Shown piece after piece: positions 36,168 through 45,514 of a stretch of DNA of 64,000 nucleotides. Both the position numbers and the translations under genes were made by a program. The DNA is from Paenibacillus sp. GTDB lineage: Bacteria; Bacillota; Bacilli; Paenibacillales; Paenibacillaceae. The notes under the pieces were generated by a model. The model made no database searches. It saw nothing but the letters and a program-made list of their open reading frames with translations, and had not been told where the DNA came from. The DNA lies in the NCBI GenBank assembly GCA_017512705.1, contig JAFWEX010000109.1, forward strand, positions 62,001 through 126,000, written 5' to 3'. How positions within the stretch are numbered: position 1 is the stretch's first letter; each line of letters opens with the position of its first letter.

Positions 36168-39100
36168 GAACTATAACCCCCGTTACCCTTATTGCCTTGG
36201 TGCTGAATAGGAAGATCAAATGTAATCCGTGTCCCTTCACCATCATGGCTTTGTATCTGAAAATCCCTGTTATACAGCAGCTTGAGTCTGCTGGAAATAT
36301 TCCATAGGCCAACACCTGTGCTACCGTCAGCGACCTGCAGAATGTCTTTCATTTTCTCTTTCGTCATACCAATACCGTTGTCTTCAATGGTAAATCTGGT
36401 TTCCGTTTCACTCAAATTGCGAATAGACAGCATCACTCGTCCGCCTCCAACACGGGCCATCAGACCGTGCCGAATGGCATTCTCGATCAAGGGTTGCAGC
36501 GTTAGTGGCGGGATGTGCATGTTTCGATCCACATCGGCATCCACATCGATAATGACTTCAAGCCTTGAGCCGAAGCGGGCCTGTTCAATGGCCACATAGG
36601 CCTCGATTAAGCTCAGTTCGTTCTCCAGACTCGTTTTGGAGTCCAGATGTTTGAAGTGCACACTGCCGCGCAGATAACTGGATAACTGTAAAATCAATCG
36701 TTCTGCCTCATTCGGTGTATCGACACATAATTCGGCAATGGCGTTCAAGGCGTTATACAGAAAGTGCGGGTTGATCTGGGATCGCAAAAAGGAAATTTCA
36801 GCATCCCGCGCAGCCTGAATGGATGTTTTCATCCGGGTAAGACCGCCGATCCGAGCCAGTAGTTCCTCCGATTCAAAAGGCTTCGGCACAAAATCATTAG
36901 CACCTTTTTCGAGGGCTAATTTTAATTGATGAGCTTTATTGCCTGCGGTCAACATGAGCACGGGCAGCTCGGAAGGGGAGAAACGCTCTCGAATACGATC
37001 GAGCAATTCGTAACCTGACATACCCGGCATCATAATATCGGCAATGACCAGATGCACGGCAGGCAGCTTGTCCAGCAGCTCCAATACCGAACGGGAACGT
37101 GAAGTAACGGCATAGCTATATCCTTCCAACTTGAGCAGGCTGATTATCGTTTGCAGATTGGCTTCATCATCGTCAACGACAACAATCCATTCATTCCTTA
37201 TGCCTTGTACAATGACAGGTTCCTCATACCTTAGTGCTCGATTTCCCGAAACCGCAGGAGCGATACGGATAGGCGTGACGTTAGATCGTTTCTCTTTTTT
37301 ACTATCAGCAAGTGGAAACGTCAGAATAAATGTGGCGCCTTGACCCGGTGTTGATTCGGCATAAATGGTTCCGCCGTGCATTTCCACGAGCTTACGCGTG
37401 ATGCTTAGACCGAGTCCCGTGCCTCCAGCGGTCATAGACCTTGTGTCTACTTCCTGTTCAAATGGCAGGAAGATATGTTCCAGCATATCGGGACTGATGC
37501 CGCGTCCCGTATCGGCAATACGCAGCTCTGCTTGGCGATGAACGACAGCGGCGCTGACCCGTATAGAACCTCGTTCCGTGAATTTGACGGCATTACCGAT
37601 CAGATTATGCAAAATCTGAACCAATCGATTCCCGTCAGCATAAATCGCCGGGAAATGCGCAGGGATGTCGTTGACCAGTTCCACCTTTTTTGTACCTAGG
37701 AGGAAGGAGTGAATACGCATCACCGATTCGACATAGGAGGACAGGTCCGTGGATGAACGGTATAGCGGGATGTCCCCATGTTTCATTTTGGAATAGTCTA
37801 GCAATTCATCTACCAGATACGTCAGGCGTCTGCCGCTGCCCGTCACAATCGCCAGATTATGTGCCTGGTCATCCGTGAGCGGGCCTTCGGAGCCCTTAAG
37901 CAGACTTTCGCTAATATTGACAATGGCGTTGAGCGGTGTTTTCAACTCATGCGACGTGTTGGATAGGAAATCATCTTTCACCCGATCCAGTAAGAGAAGC
38001 TGATCCTTAAGAGACCGAACGGTAAGGTAAGCTTCGAAGAATCGCAGGACGGCCAGAGACAGCATCAGCATGCTGAACAGTACGATGCACACCTGTCCGA
38101 TACTCACGTTCTCCTTGAGTGAAATCGAGAACAGATTGATGTCCAGACAGTACAGTGTAATGCAGAGAAAGGCTGAGTACCACAGAAAGCTGGATAGTCG
38201 CTCACCCTGTTCACTGGTTACAAACCGCAAAGCACATTGCAGGAGCAGCCATAACAGAATCAACGTATATAACCCAATAACGAATGGTGCTGTTAATACG
38301 TAGACGGAGATGGGAAAGAGTGCAAGGAGAGCGATATAAGCTCCAAAAATAAACAATGTTATAAAGGTAAGAGTCCTGGAGATCATGCCTGTTCTAAAAC
38401 GATAAAAATAAAAGATTAACAAACCGAGACAGGCAACGGAGCAAAAATCTTTTAATTTATATAACGTACTAAATGGGAGTTCTGTGCCTGCTCCCGCCAA
38501 TACCCGTTCACTGATCATGCCATTATAGAGGGCATACAGCAGGCAGATCAGGCCAAGCAGGAGCAGAGAGTCATCACGGTTGCGATACAGGGCAGATCCC
38601 AAATAGCTGATGAGAAAAATGACAGCGATCGTGGCTAGTACAGCCATTGTTGCCAGTTCAATGGCTGTACGATTCTGATGGCTTTTTAGCATGGCGGCCT
38701 GTTCCCCCAAAAAAAGCGGACCTGAGATCCCTGCGTTGGAATAATCATAGTTCGCGACACGAACCAATATTTCAATATCACCGCCATGATACGGGAAAAA
38801 TTCAATATCTGGCGAATTCCCCGCTTTGTACCCCGCCGCTTTTTCCACGGCGTGACCGTCTTCCATTAATTTGGTGCCATTCACATAAATTTCGCTGGCG
38901 AAACGAATGTTGCTCTTCTTGATGGCAAGTATGCCCTCGACTGGTGTGTTGCGCAGGACAAGCCGGTATGTAGCAAAACCGAAGGAAGGTAGTCGCTTAT
39001 CCCCAATCTGAAGTGCTCCCCAAGTACCGGGCACCTCTGCATAAGCATCCGGTGATGCTGGCATTACCTGATGTTTTTGATCTATTAATTGTGCCGGAGT

Positions 39101-39301
39101 GGGTAGGAGCTTATGCCAATAAAATTCCCATTGACCGTCCAGCCTGATGCGTTCCTGCAACTCTGGGTTCCAGGTTGAAAGATCCAGAATACCCTGATGT
39201 GCATGGAGCGAGGCATCCTGTGGTTCTCTGATCGTGGACAGGACAAGCAGCGTCAGAGCAGACAACATGGTGAGTAGAACGACTGAAATTCGTATTAACA
39301 C
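36164..39301 (-). CDS. Hybrid sensor kinase with 7TMR-DISM input and two kinase modules
   Basis: 1045 aa, GTG start with AAAGGAG upstream. N-terminal TM and an extracytoplasmic beta-sandwich (7TMR-DISM ext, ~55-200), seven TM helices (~210-420), HisKA (SNTSHELKTPLNAIVN, His ~450) and HATPase (ADTGRGIS, GGTGLGLSI), a receiver (VIADIMMPGMSG, Asp ~755), then a second LytS-type kinase core (QINPHFLYNALNAI, His ~845) with its own ATPase (IEDNGIGM, GVGLWNI). Two different phosphorylation modules on one chain are uncommon. Probably senses a carbohydrate or surface signal and drives the adjacent BTAD regulator. Confidence 0.93.
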   Translation of the reverse strand: MLIRISVVLLTMLSALTLLVLSTIREPQDASLHAHQGILDLSTWNPELQERIRLDGQWEFYWHKLLPTPAQLIDQKHQVMPASPDAYAEVPGTWGALQIGDKRLPSFGFATYRLVLRNTPVEGILAIKKSNIRFASEIYVNGTKLMEDGHAVEKAAGYKAGNSPDIEFFPYHGGDIEILVRVANYDYSNAGISGPLFLGEQAAMLKSHQNRTAIELATMAVLATIAVIFLISYLGSALYRNRDDSLLLLGLICLLYALYNGMISERVLAGAGTELPFSTLYKLKDFCSVACLGLLIFYFYRFRTGMISRTLTFITLFIFGAYIALLALFPISVYVLTAPFVIGLYTLILLWLLLQCALRFVTSEQGERLSSFLWYSAFLCITLYCLDINLFSISLKENVSIGQVCIVLFSMLMLSLAVLRFFEAYLTVRSLKDQLLLLDRVKDDFLSNTSHELKTPLNAIVNISESLLKGSEGPLTDDQAHNLAIVTGSGRRLTYLVDELLDYSKMKHGDIPLYRSSTDLSSYVESVMRIHSFLLGTKKVELVNDIPAHFPAIYADGNRLVQILHNLIGNAVKFTERGSIRVSAAVVHRQAELRIADTGRGISPDMLEHIFLPFEQEVDTRSMTAGGTGLGLSITRKLVEMHGGTIYAESTPGQGATFILTFPLADSKKEKRSNVTPIRIAPAVSGNRALRYEEPVIVQGIRNEWIVVVDDDEANLQTIISLLKLEGYSYAVTSRSRSVLELLDKLPAVHLVIADIMMPGMSGYELLDRIRERFSPSELPVLMLTAGNKAHQLKLALEKGANDFVPKPFESEELLARIGGLTRMKTSIQAARDAEISFLRSQINPHFLYNALNAIAELCVDTPNEAERLILQLSSYLRGSVHFKHLDSKTSLENELSLIEAYVAIEQARFGSRLEVIIDVDADVDRNMHIPPLTLQPLIENAIRHGLMARVGGGRVMLSIRNLSETETRFTIEDNGIGMTKEKMKDILQVADGSTGVGLWNISSRLKLLYNRDFQIQSHDGEGTRITFDLPIQHQGNKGNGGYSS

Positions 39302-39625
39302 TCTCTGCTGCTCCTTTAGGAGATTTACTAATCATCTCAAGTATTCTATCGGCATTGTAGCGAATATCCACAGGGGGCGCAATTAATTATCGACAATTTT
39401 CTTGTTTATTTTTTGTTTATTGTAATCTTGTATGATTTGGATGCGAGATATGTCGAAAAAAATATGATTAAGCATCAAAAGACCTATCTTTAAGAAACTA
39501 TGGACTTATGAAAGTAGAGAGCATGGAGAGAAACATCACTATGTGCTGTTTGCGGAACTGGACTTGCTGTGTACAGGAATTCTTAAGTCTTTTGATTTAC
39601 AGTTCAATTAGAGAGGAAGTAAAGA
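39302..39625. other. Divergent intergenic region
   Basis: 324 bp between the hybrid kinase (-) and the SLH protein (+). Very AT-rich at 39380-39440, with a TATGAT -10-like element near 39430, and must hold both promoters. A short frame starting at 39508 overlaps the SLH gene start and is not convincing. Confidence 0.5.
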
Positions 39626-42600
39626 ATGAGCATGAGTATGGGGAATGTCAAAAAAGCAGTATCTATGATACTTACCTGTCTATTAGTCTTGGGCGGTATC
39701 CCGGGTTTACACAGTTGGGGAGGGGAACGTGCTCACGCAGCCGCCGAGACTTGGGCACCTTTAGGGACTCCGGGCATCGGCACTGGACAAGCCGAATACA
39801 TCTCCTTAGCCTTGGACCCACAAAATACTCCTTATGTTGCTTTTAAAGATATAGGGAACTCCGGTAAGGCTACCGTCATGAAATTTGTGAACGGCCAGTG
39901 GGAAACGGTAGGAAGCCCTGGGATCTCGTCGGGACAAGCCAATGAGTTGTTCCTTGGCATTGATAAGCAAGGTACACCATACCTTGTTTACCAGGATGTG
40001 GGCAACGCCTTGAAGCTGGGCGTTAAGAGATTCATTGCTGGCCAATGGGAATATGTGGGTGGGAATAATATCTCACCAGGAGCAGCGAACATGATGCAGA
40101 TCGACTTCGACTCTGCTAATAATCCCTATGTGCTCTATAGAGACCATCCGAACCAGGCTAGAGCTACAGTCGTGAAGTTCACGAATAATACATGGTCTAA
40201 CGTCGGAGCGCCGGTGACTTCAGGCTTTGCCAATGAGATGGCTCTCGCCCTAGATTCACAGAACACACCTTATGTGGTCTATAGTGATGGAACAGACGGC
40301 TATAAGCTGTCCGTTAAAAAGTTCGACGGAGCGGTATGGAATTACGTGGGAGCTACCAAGCTCACAATGGGTCAATCATCGAACCACGAGATCGCAATCG
40401 ATCCCAACGACGTTCCTTATATTGCTTTTACGAATCAAGACAATTCGTTTAAAACCACCGTACTAAAGTTCACAGGTGCTCAATGGGAGACCGTTGGAAA
40501 CAGTGGTGGCATTTCTACAAGCTCGGCCAGAGACAACACACTGGCTTTCGATTCTAACGGAACTCCATATGTTGCTTATAGTGACGATGGATTCATGTTC
40601 CTACAGCCGCCTTTTGGAGCTGTCAAAAAGCTCGTCGGGAATCAGTGGCAACCGGTTGGTGGAGGGAACTTCTCAGGAATTTCTAATGGTGGTCAAGTGC
40701 AATATGTATCGTTTGCCCTGGGCTCGAATGACATTCCATATGTCGCCTACCGTGATCAATCAGCTGGTCAGAAAGCAACCGTGAAGTCACTGGTTACCCA
40801 GTATAGGGTCAGCTATAACGGCAATGGTTATGAGTCAGGCAGTATACCTGTGGACATGCAGAGCTATTCTATGCTTTCCCCTCTCGTCACAGTAGCTGGA
40901 AACACCGGAAATATGGAGAGAACAGGCTACATCTTCTCACACTGGAATACAGCAGCAGACGGAACGGGTACGAGCTACAATCCGAATGATACGTTCAACA
41001 TCAACGATGCTGACGTCACACTCTATGCGCAATGGCAAAATGGGAATTCGGATGTCACCTTCATCACGAACGGAGGGACCCCGATCTTGGCGCAGTCGGT
41101 CGCCCATAATCTTACGGCAACCGAGCCACTGCCACCGAGTAGAGACGGATACAAGTTCTTCGGTTGGTACACAGATATCGAGCTGACACAGGCTTTTGAT
41201 TTTCAGACACCTGTGACAAGTAATCTTACTCTATATGCCAAGTGGCAGTCCGAGAATGCCACCCTATCCAGCCTGAGTGTAAGTCAAGGTACTCTGGAGC
41301 CAGGCTTCTCGCCAACAGAGCTGGATTACCAAGTAGATGTAGCTCCTGAAGTAACCAATCTGGACTTCTCCATCTCCAAGTCAGAGACCAGCCAGACACT
41401 CAGCGTCACGGGAGCGACTCAGCAATCCGTTACCAATGATGTGTATTCCTTTACGGCTTCTAATCTGGTGACAGGCCTGAACCCTGTACAGATTATCGTT
41501 ACAGCGGAGGATGGCAACAATAACACTTACAACCTGATCGTAAAACGTCTCAGCGAACCTACTAACAATGCTGCTCTGAGCGGTCTAACGTTGTCCAGCG
41601 GTACATTATCTCCAGCCTTCAGCCCGGATGTGGAGCAGTATACAGCTAGCGTGACCAGCTCAACCTACTCCTTAGTGGTTAGTGTCGCTCCTCTTGAAGA
41701 GGGTGCGAGCGTTCAGATCAATGGTGCGAGTGTAAATAGTGCAGATATTCCACTCACAAACGGACGCAATACCATAACCATCGAGGTGACTGCACCGAAT
41801 GGCAGCACCAAGAAGACATATACGTTGCTCATTAGTCGCAGTAATGAAGAAAACTCTGCTGGAAATAGTGGGAATAGTGGAACTACTGGGACAAGTGGAG
41901 CAAGCAACGGTGGTGGAGGCGTTACTCCACCATTGACAAATAATAATAACAGCAGCGGCGTTCAGGTACTGGTGAACGGCAAGGCAGAGTCTGCGGGAGC
42001 CTTAAAGACTACCATAGTGAATGGGCAGCAGGTTGTGATGATTTCTGTAAATGCGGAAGCGATTGCCAAGAAGCTGAATACCGAAGCCAATGGCAGTGTC
42101 ATCACCATCCCGGTCACAGGTAGCAATGGTGTGAATGCAGGTGTAATTATCGGTGAGCTGAACGGACAGACGGTGAAGCTCATGGAAGATAAACAGGCAG
42201 TGCTGGTGCTCCAGACGGACACAGCAAGCTACACCTTGCCAGCAAGTCAGATTCAGATTGACAGCGTGGCTAAGCGGCTTGAATTGAAAGGTAACGATTC
42301 CCTTGAGAACATCCAGCTTCAAGTAGAGATTGCTCAAGTAGATCCGACTATTGTACAAGCAGCCAAGTCCGTTGCACAGCAAGGTGGATATACCCTCGTC
42401 GGAACACCTGTGGAGTTCAACGTAATCGCTAGCTATAACGGTAAAACTACACCTGTAAATGAGTTCAGCAGCTACGTAGAGCGTACGATTGCTCTACCAG
42501 CCAACACTGCTCCAGAGCAAATGACAACAGGTGTGGTCATTAATGAAGACGGCAGCGTTCGTCATGTACCGACGAAGATCACAACAGCGAACGGCGTATA

Positions 42601-43219
42601 CTATGCGCAGATCAATAGCTTGACCAACAGTGCATATAGCATTGTGTACGCTCCTCAATCCTTCACGGATGCGGCGAACCACTGGAGTAAAACAGCAGTG
42701 AATGATATGGGCTCACGTATGATCTTGAGCGGCGTATCGGACAGCACCTTCGAACCTGATCGCAGCATTACTCGCGCCGAATTCGCAGCCGTCGTCGTAC
42801 GCGCACTGGGTCTGAAGCCAGGTGAAGGAAGCAATAGCTTCCGCGATGTGAACGAGACAGACTGGTATGCAGATGTCGTGAAGACCGCTTCTGACTATGG
42901 TCTGATCGCTGGCTATGAGGACGGAACATTCCGTCCGCAAGAGCAGATTACTCGTCAGGAAGCGATGACTCTTATCGCACGAGCTATGAACGTGACAGGA
43001 CTGGACAAGCAGGTGCCTGCCAATGCTGTGCAGCAATTGTCCAGCTTCACAGATGCATTACAGATAGCGGACTGGGCGAAGGAAGCAGCTGCAGCCAGTA
43101 TCCACACGGGACTGGTGACGGGCCGCGGTTCGAATACGATTGCACCATTGCAGTCGATCACCAGAGCCGAGACAGCTACCATCCTGAGCAGATTGCTACA
43201 ACAGTCTGACCTGATCTAA
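39626..43219 (+). CDS. SLH-anchored secreted repeat protein
   Basis: 1197 aa, ATG with GAGAGGAAG upstream. Signal peptide 1-39 (cleavage near AHAAA-E). Residues ~42-395 hold about seven beta-propeller-like repeats with the pattern 'LALD-x-NTPYVAF...VMKFVNGQWE'. Two InlB B-repeat/Flg_new modules (~395-470, ~473-548; GYIFSHWNTAADGTG, DGYKFFGWYTD), two cadherin-like beta-sandwich domains (~550-740), a Ser/Gly/Asn-rich linker, an unassigned beta domain and three C-terminal SLH domains (~1011-1197; TFEPDRSITRAEFAAVVV). It binds cell-wall polymer via SLH and displays a propeller outward. Ligand unknown. Confidence 0.93.
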   Translation: MSMSMGNVKKAVSMILTCLLVLGGIPGLHSWGGERAHAAAETWAPLGTPGIGTGQAEYISLALDPQNTPYVAFKDIGNSGKATVMKFVNGQWETVGSPGISSGQANELFLGIDKQGTPYLVYQDVGNALKLGVKRFIAGQWEYVGGNNISPGAANMMQIDFDSANNPYVLYRDHPNQARATVVKFTNNTWSNVGAPVTSGFANEMALALDSQNTPYVVYSDGTDGYKLSVKKFDGAVWNYVGATKLTMGQSSNHEIAIDPNDVPYIAFTNQDNSFKTTVLKFTGAQWETVGNSGGISTSSARDNTLAFDSNGTPYVAYSDDGFMFLQPPFGAVKKLVGNQWQPVGGGNFSGISNGGQVQYVSFALGSNDIPYVAYRDQSAGQKATVKSLVTQYRVSYNGNGYESGSIPVDMQSYSMLSPLVTVAGNTGNMERTGYIFSHWNTAADGTGTSYNPNDTFNINDADVTLYAQWQNGNSDVTFITNGGTPILAQSVAHNLTATEPLPPSRDGYKFFGWYTDIELTQAFDFQTPVTSNLTLYAKWQSENATLSSLSVSQGTLEPGFSPTELDYQVDVAPEVTNLDFSISKSETSQTLSVTGATQQSVTNDVYSFTASNLVTGLNPVQIIVTAEDGNNNTYNLIVKRLSEPTNNAALSGLTLSSGTLSPAFSPDVEQYTASVTSSTYSLVVSVAPLEEGASVQINGASVNSADIPLTNGRNTITIEVTAPNGSTKKTYTLLISRSNEENSAGNSGNSGTTGTSGASNGGGGVTPPLTNNNNSSGVQVLVNGKAESAGALKTTIVNGQQVVMISVNAEAIAKKLNTEANGSVITIPVTGSNGVNAGVIIGELNGQTVKLMEDKQAVLVLQTDTASYTLPASQIQIDSVAKRLELKGNDSLENIQLQVEIAQVDPTIVQAAKSVAQQGGYTLVGTPVEFNVIASYNGKTTPVNEFSSYVERTIALPANTAPEQMTTGVVINEDGSVRHVPTKITTANGVYYAQINSLTNSAYSIVYAPQSFTDAANHWSKTAVNDMGSRMILSGVSDSTFEPDRSITRAEFAAVVVRALGLKPGEGSNSFRDVNETDWYADVVKTASDYGLIAGYEDGTFRPQEQITRQEAMTLIARAMNVTGLDKQVPANAVQQLSSFTDALQIADWAKEAAAASIHTGLVTGRGSNTIAPLQSITRAETATILSRLLQQSDLI

Positions 43220-43264
43220 GATCATAGGGAAATCATGACTGAGCCAGTCATGAGGATAAATTGA

Positions 43265-43303
43265 AAAAATCCCGGAAGTCATTAATGACTTTCGGGATTT
43301 TTG
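43265..43303. terminator. Bidirectional terminator
   Basis: AAAAAATCCCGGAAGTCAT pairs with its near-perfect reverse complement, with A and T tracts on either side. Between the convergent SLH protein and AraC genes. Confidence 0.9.
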
Positions 43304-43315
43304 TATAATGCATAG

Positions 43316-44302
43316 TCATACCCAACCTGTAAAAGCCAAAATGGAGGCTTTGGCAGATTGAGCTTCCATATTAGCCCCCGTCCGCCATGCCTTCGGGGAT
43401 TCCCCCATTAATCGGGCGAAACAGCGGTTGAAGCTGGAGATGGAGCGGAAACCGACCTGCTCGGAGATCGACAGCACAGAGGCATCCGTACTTTTTAAAC
43501 GTTTGCAGGCCTCTTCTACACGTGTGCTATTCAGGAAGTCGAGTGGTGTCGTGCCCATAATCTCTTGGAATTTGCGGCGAAAATGGGTGGTGCTCAGATG
43601 ACACAGCTCCGCCAGCTCATCAATTGTCACCGGCATCATATAACTCCTCGTGATAAATTCCAGAGCAGGGGAGATCACAAGATCAGGCTGGCGGCTCTGC
43701 AGTGTCTGTTCCGGTGCCTGTTCTCGCATCTGTTCTATGTCCAGCTCCTGTTCCCGGCTGAGCGCGTTCTCATCGTTTGCATGAATTCGTAGTAACTCAA
43801 TATACAGTGACATCAATAGCCCATAAGCACTCTCCCGATAAAACGGGGATTGCTGCTGAATCTCCTCCACAATGGATGTTGCCAGCGTATACACCTTCGG
43901 ATATTGATCCTTATGTAACACACAACGTCTTGCTTGAATGGCACGCAGATTCGGTTCCATATTACTCTGCGGCGTTTTTAATGAATGCTGGAACAGCTCT
44001 TCCGGTGAAAAAAAGAGATAGGCCCACCTGCTTGCGGTATTCGGTGAACTGTAGGTGGTATGCGGCAGATAACGAGGGAGGAATGTAACATCTCCCGCTC
44101 GGAAAGGAACGTTCTCTCCCTTGATCTCCATGACCCCTCCATCGGAGTAACAGATGCCGATCTCCATATGATTATGAAAATGAAGATGCTCACTCTTGAT
44201 ATCGGATATTTTCCAGCGTTCTCCGCTAAGCAGTAGAACAGGAAAATCCATCGGCAGGCTGTAATGGCGGTATTCTATGACAGGTTTCTTTGATTTGGGC
44301 AT
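43316..44302 (-). CDS. AraC-family regulator of the rhamnogalacturonan-type cluster
   Basis: 328 aa. N-terminal cupin (HLHFHNHMEIGICYSDGG, then AGDVTFLPRYLPHTTYS) and C-terminal AraC HTH pair (TIDELAELCHLSTTHFRRKF and VLSISEQVGFRSISSFNRCF). Divergent from GH105/GH112 across ~180 bp, so it is most likely their activator, responding to a pectin-derived sugar (inferred from neighbours). Confidence 0.92.
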   Translation of the reverse strand: MPKSKKPVIEYRHYSLPMDFPVLLLSGERWKISDIKSEHLHFHNHMEIGICYSDGGVMEIKGENVPFRAGDVTFLPRYLPHTTYSSPNTASRWAYLFFSPEELFQHSLKTPQSNMEPNLRAIQARRCVLHKDQYPKVYTLATSIVEEIQQQSPFYRESAYGLLMSLYIELLRIHANDENALSREQELDIEQMREQAPEQTLQSRQPDLVISPALEFITRSYMMPVTIDELAELCHLSTTHFRRKFQEIMGTTPLDFLNSTRVEEACKRLKSTDASVLSISEQVGFRSISSFNRCFARLMGESPKAWRTGANMEAQSAKASILAFTGWV

Positions 44303-44404
44303 GCTTGGCTGCTCCCATTCGTCGGATTATAAATGATCGAAATTGCGCAGTTTTGTTACGAATATGCTTAGATGCAGACTATTTTACTGCGTACAATGAA
44401 ATAA

Positions 44405-44418
44405 GTAAAGCGTTTACA
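44405..44418 (+). promoter_or_regulatory. cre-like catabolite control site
   Basis: GTAAAGCGTTTACA matches the CcpA consensus TGWAANCGNTNWCA at 12 of 14 positions, with the first two bases differing. It is palindromic and sits 61 bp before GH105, so the operon is probably glucose-repressed. Confidence 0.55.
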
Positions 44419-44479
44419 TCACAGGACGGTCACTTCTCAGATACCAACTGAGGGGTGTGCGCAGGAGAGGGGAATATCA

Positions 44480-45499
44480 ATGCTGCAAGTAAATTACGAC
44501 CGTGAGCAATTATTAAATGTGATTCAGAACGTAACGAGAAAAACACTGGATATGGATTTAACTTGGGATTGGCCCTGCGGCGTAGCCTATTACGGGGTAT
44601 CGCGAGCTTACCAAACGACAGGAGATCAAGAGATTCTGGACAGGCTGGTGAAGTGGGCAGATGAATATATCGAGCTTGGCTTGCCGAGCTGGACAGTAAA
44701 TACATGTGCGATGGGGCATGTGCTGATTACGTTATATGAAGAGACGGGAGATCAGAAGTATTGGGATATCGTCATGAGCAAAGTGGATTATTTGCAAAAT
44801 CATGCCCTCCGCTTTGGCGATCGAGTGTTACAGCATACGGTATCGACAGCGAATGATTTTCCGGAACAGGCCTGGGCAGATACGCTGTTTATGGCTGCTT
44901 TTTTCCTGCTCCGAGTGGGTAGCAAGCTGAAGGATGAAGCAATGATTCAGGATGCACTGAATCAGTATTACTGGCATATCAAATACCTTCAAGATCCGAG
45001 CACTGGCCTGTGGTATCACGGCTATAACAACGTAAATAAGGATCACATGTCAGGGTTTTACTGGGGACGGGCGAACGCATGGGGAGCGTATACGATGTCT
45101 CAAGTGAAACCGCAGCTCAAAGAGTGGTACTTGTATCCGCAGTGTATGGACGTTGAATGCTCCTTACGGGATCAGCTCGCGGCACTCAAGCTGCTTCAGA
45201 CGGAGAATGGCTTGTGGCGTACCGTACTAGATGACCCTGAATCGTACGAGGAAGTCTCTGCATCATGCGGCATTGCCGCCGCCATGATTAATAACGGCAA
45301 CCCGCTGCATACGAAATATGTGCAAAAGGCGCTTCAAGGCATCCTGAACCATATTAGCGAAGATGGCCGTGTTCTTGGGGTCTCCGGTGGAACGGCAGTG
45401 ATGAAGGATCGTGATGGGTACCGTAACATTCCAAAAGACTGGATTCAAGGCTGGGGGCAAGGGTTGGCGCTGGCATTTCTGTCTGACATGTTGAGATAA
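44480..45499 (+). CDS. GH105 unsaturated rhamnogalacturonyl hydrolase (YteR-like)
   Basis: 339 aa, GGAGAGGGG site. An (alpha/alpha)6-barrel family opened by WDWPCGVAYYGVSRAY, with the catalytic Asp in EQAWADTLFMA and conserved HGYN...GFYWGRANAWG. Members remove the unsaturated galacturonyl residue left by pectate or rhamnogalacturonan lyases. No signal peptide, so it acts on imported oligosaccharides. Sixteen bases before the GH112 gene, in the same operon. Confidence 0.92.
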   Translation: MLQVNYDREQLLNVIQNVTRKTLDMDLTWDWPCGVAYYGVSRAYQTTGDQEILDRLVKWADEYIELGLPSWTVNTCAMGHVLITLYEETGDQKYWDIVMSKVDYLQNHALRFGDRVLQHTVSTANDFPEQAWADTLFMAAFFLLRVGSKLKDEAMIQDALNQYYWHIKYLQDPSTGLWYHGYNNVNKDHMSGFYWGRANAWGAYTMSQVKPQLKEWYLYPQCMDVECSLRDQLAALKLLQTENGLWRTVLDDPESYEEVSASCGIAAAMINNGNPLHTKYVQKALQGILNHISEDGRVLGVSGGTAVMKDRDGYRNIPKDWIQGWGQGLALAFLSDMLR

Positions 45500-45514
45500 G
45501 GGGAGGGGAACATA

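Noticed and set aside
39508-39846. 112-aa frame overlapping the SLH gene start
   Set aside because: It lacks a good ribosome site and runs over the signal-peptide coding region in another frame.
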